Origin: Halogranum amylolyticum | Lineage (GTDB): Archaea > Halobacteriota > Halobacteria > Halobacteriales > Haloferacaceae | Assembly: GCF_900110465.1 (NCBI RefSeq) | Contig: NZ_FODV01000017.1 | Span: 17,695-81,694 of the forward strand | DNA length: 64,000 bases | Direction: 5' to 3' | Part shown: positions 63,892 to 64,000 of the stretch, one piece after another | How the letters are laid out: every line of letters begins with the position of its first letter | How positions within the stretch are numbered: the stretch's first letter is position 1 | Notes under the pieces: generated by a model | What the model saw: the letters and a program-made list of their open reading frames with translations, nothing else | What the model was told of the DNA's origin: nothing | The model's database searches: none | Program-made: the position numbers and the translations under genes

Positions 63892-64000
63892 TCAGGCGCT
63901 CACCCCCGGTGGGTCGTAGACTTCCTCCCGGTCAAGCATGTGGTAAATCGATACCAGTAGCTTCCGCGCGGTTGCCACGATTGCTTTCTTGGAACTCTTG
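63892..64000 (-). CDS. IS110-family transposase, C-terminal end (cut by window edge)
   Basis: 35 residues are visible: SSKKAIVATARKLLVSIYHM, LDREEVYDPPGVSA and TGA at 63894-63892. The KKAIVATARKLLVSIYHML segment is the usual C-terminal helix of IS110-type (DEDD) transposases. The rest lies outside the window. Confidence 0.65.
   Translation of the reverse strand, partial: KSSKKAIVATARKLLVSIYHMLDREEVYDPPGVSA

Overview
The window looks like part of a replicon from a halophilic archaeon (class Halobacteria), most likely a megaplasmid or secondary chromosome. The evidence is high G+C with acidic proteins, TATA-like boxes 22-30 nt upstream of many start codons (leaderless transcripts), Tat-type signals, halocyanin and SHOCT proteins, an Orc1/Cdc6 gene beside an array of origin repeats, and many relics of insertion sequences. 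No rRNA, tRNA or CRISPR array was seen. All family names are my recognition from sequence; no database search was run.

Layout. 1-5.1 kb: a catabolic-looking locus with an aldehyde dehydrogenase, three overlapping substrate-binding-fold proteins that lack signal peptides, and a divergent cupin/VOC pair. 5.3-11.5 kb: an accessory zone with a MITE-like element, a broken gene, two HTH + partner pairs resembling TumA/TumE toxin-antitoxin modules, a fragment of a plasmid/phage polymerase, and an IS5-type remnant. 11.6-17.8 kb: an amino-acid permease fused to universal-stress domains, another IS relic, and aconitase. 17.9-28.1 kb: a metal (probably copper) and sulfur island with a DUF5676 protein, a permease carrying two YHS domains, a membrane-anchored HTH, a broken DUF326 protein, a TauE/SafE transporter, a decayed SoxB-like/multicopper oxidase chimera, three SHOCT proteins (one fused to halocyanin), DUF302 and a thioredoxin. 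28.1-43 kb: a graveyard of mobile DNA with an IS630 relic inside a PIN toxin whose antitoxin survives, a three-way-junction RNA candidate, a nuclease with a Pro/Thr linker, a GIY-YIG relic, a TnpB relic, a BBE-type oxidase, a PadR regulator, a CPBP protease and many small proteins.

43.4-45.2 kb holds the replication origin: four direct repeats, an AT-rich stretch, inverted copies, and cdc6 with its TATA box beside an inverted repeat copy. 46.1-56.9 kb is a complete polysaccharide or oligosaccharide uptake and breakdown locus: a beta-helix lyase-like exoprotein, an ABC importer (binding protein, two permeases, ATPase), a DUF624 protein, a TIM-barrel hydrolase-like protein, a Gfo/Idh/MocA oxidoreductase, a sugar isomerase and a small HTH regulator. 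Four of its five promoter regions carry the same inverted repeat, TTTGG-N6-CCAAA or a close variant, and the fifth carries a half-site; this looks like an undescribed regulon.

57-64 kb: a decayed ISH1-like element, a second BBE-type oxidase divergent from an HTH regulator with a perfect 16-bp palindrome between them, a secreted protein, a zinc-ribbon HTH regulator and the tail of an IS110-type transposase at the edge.
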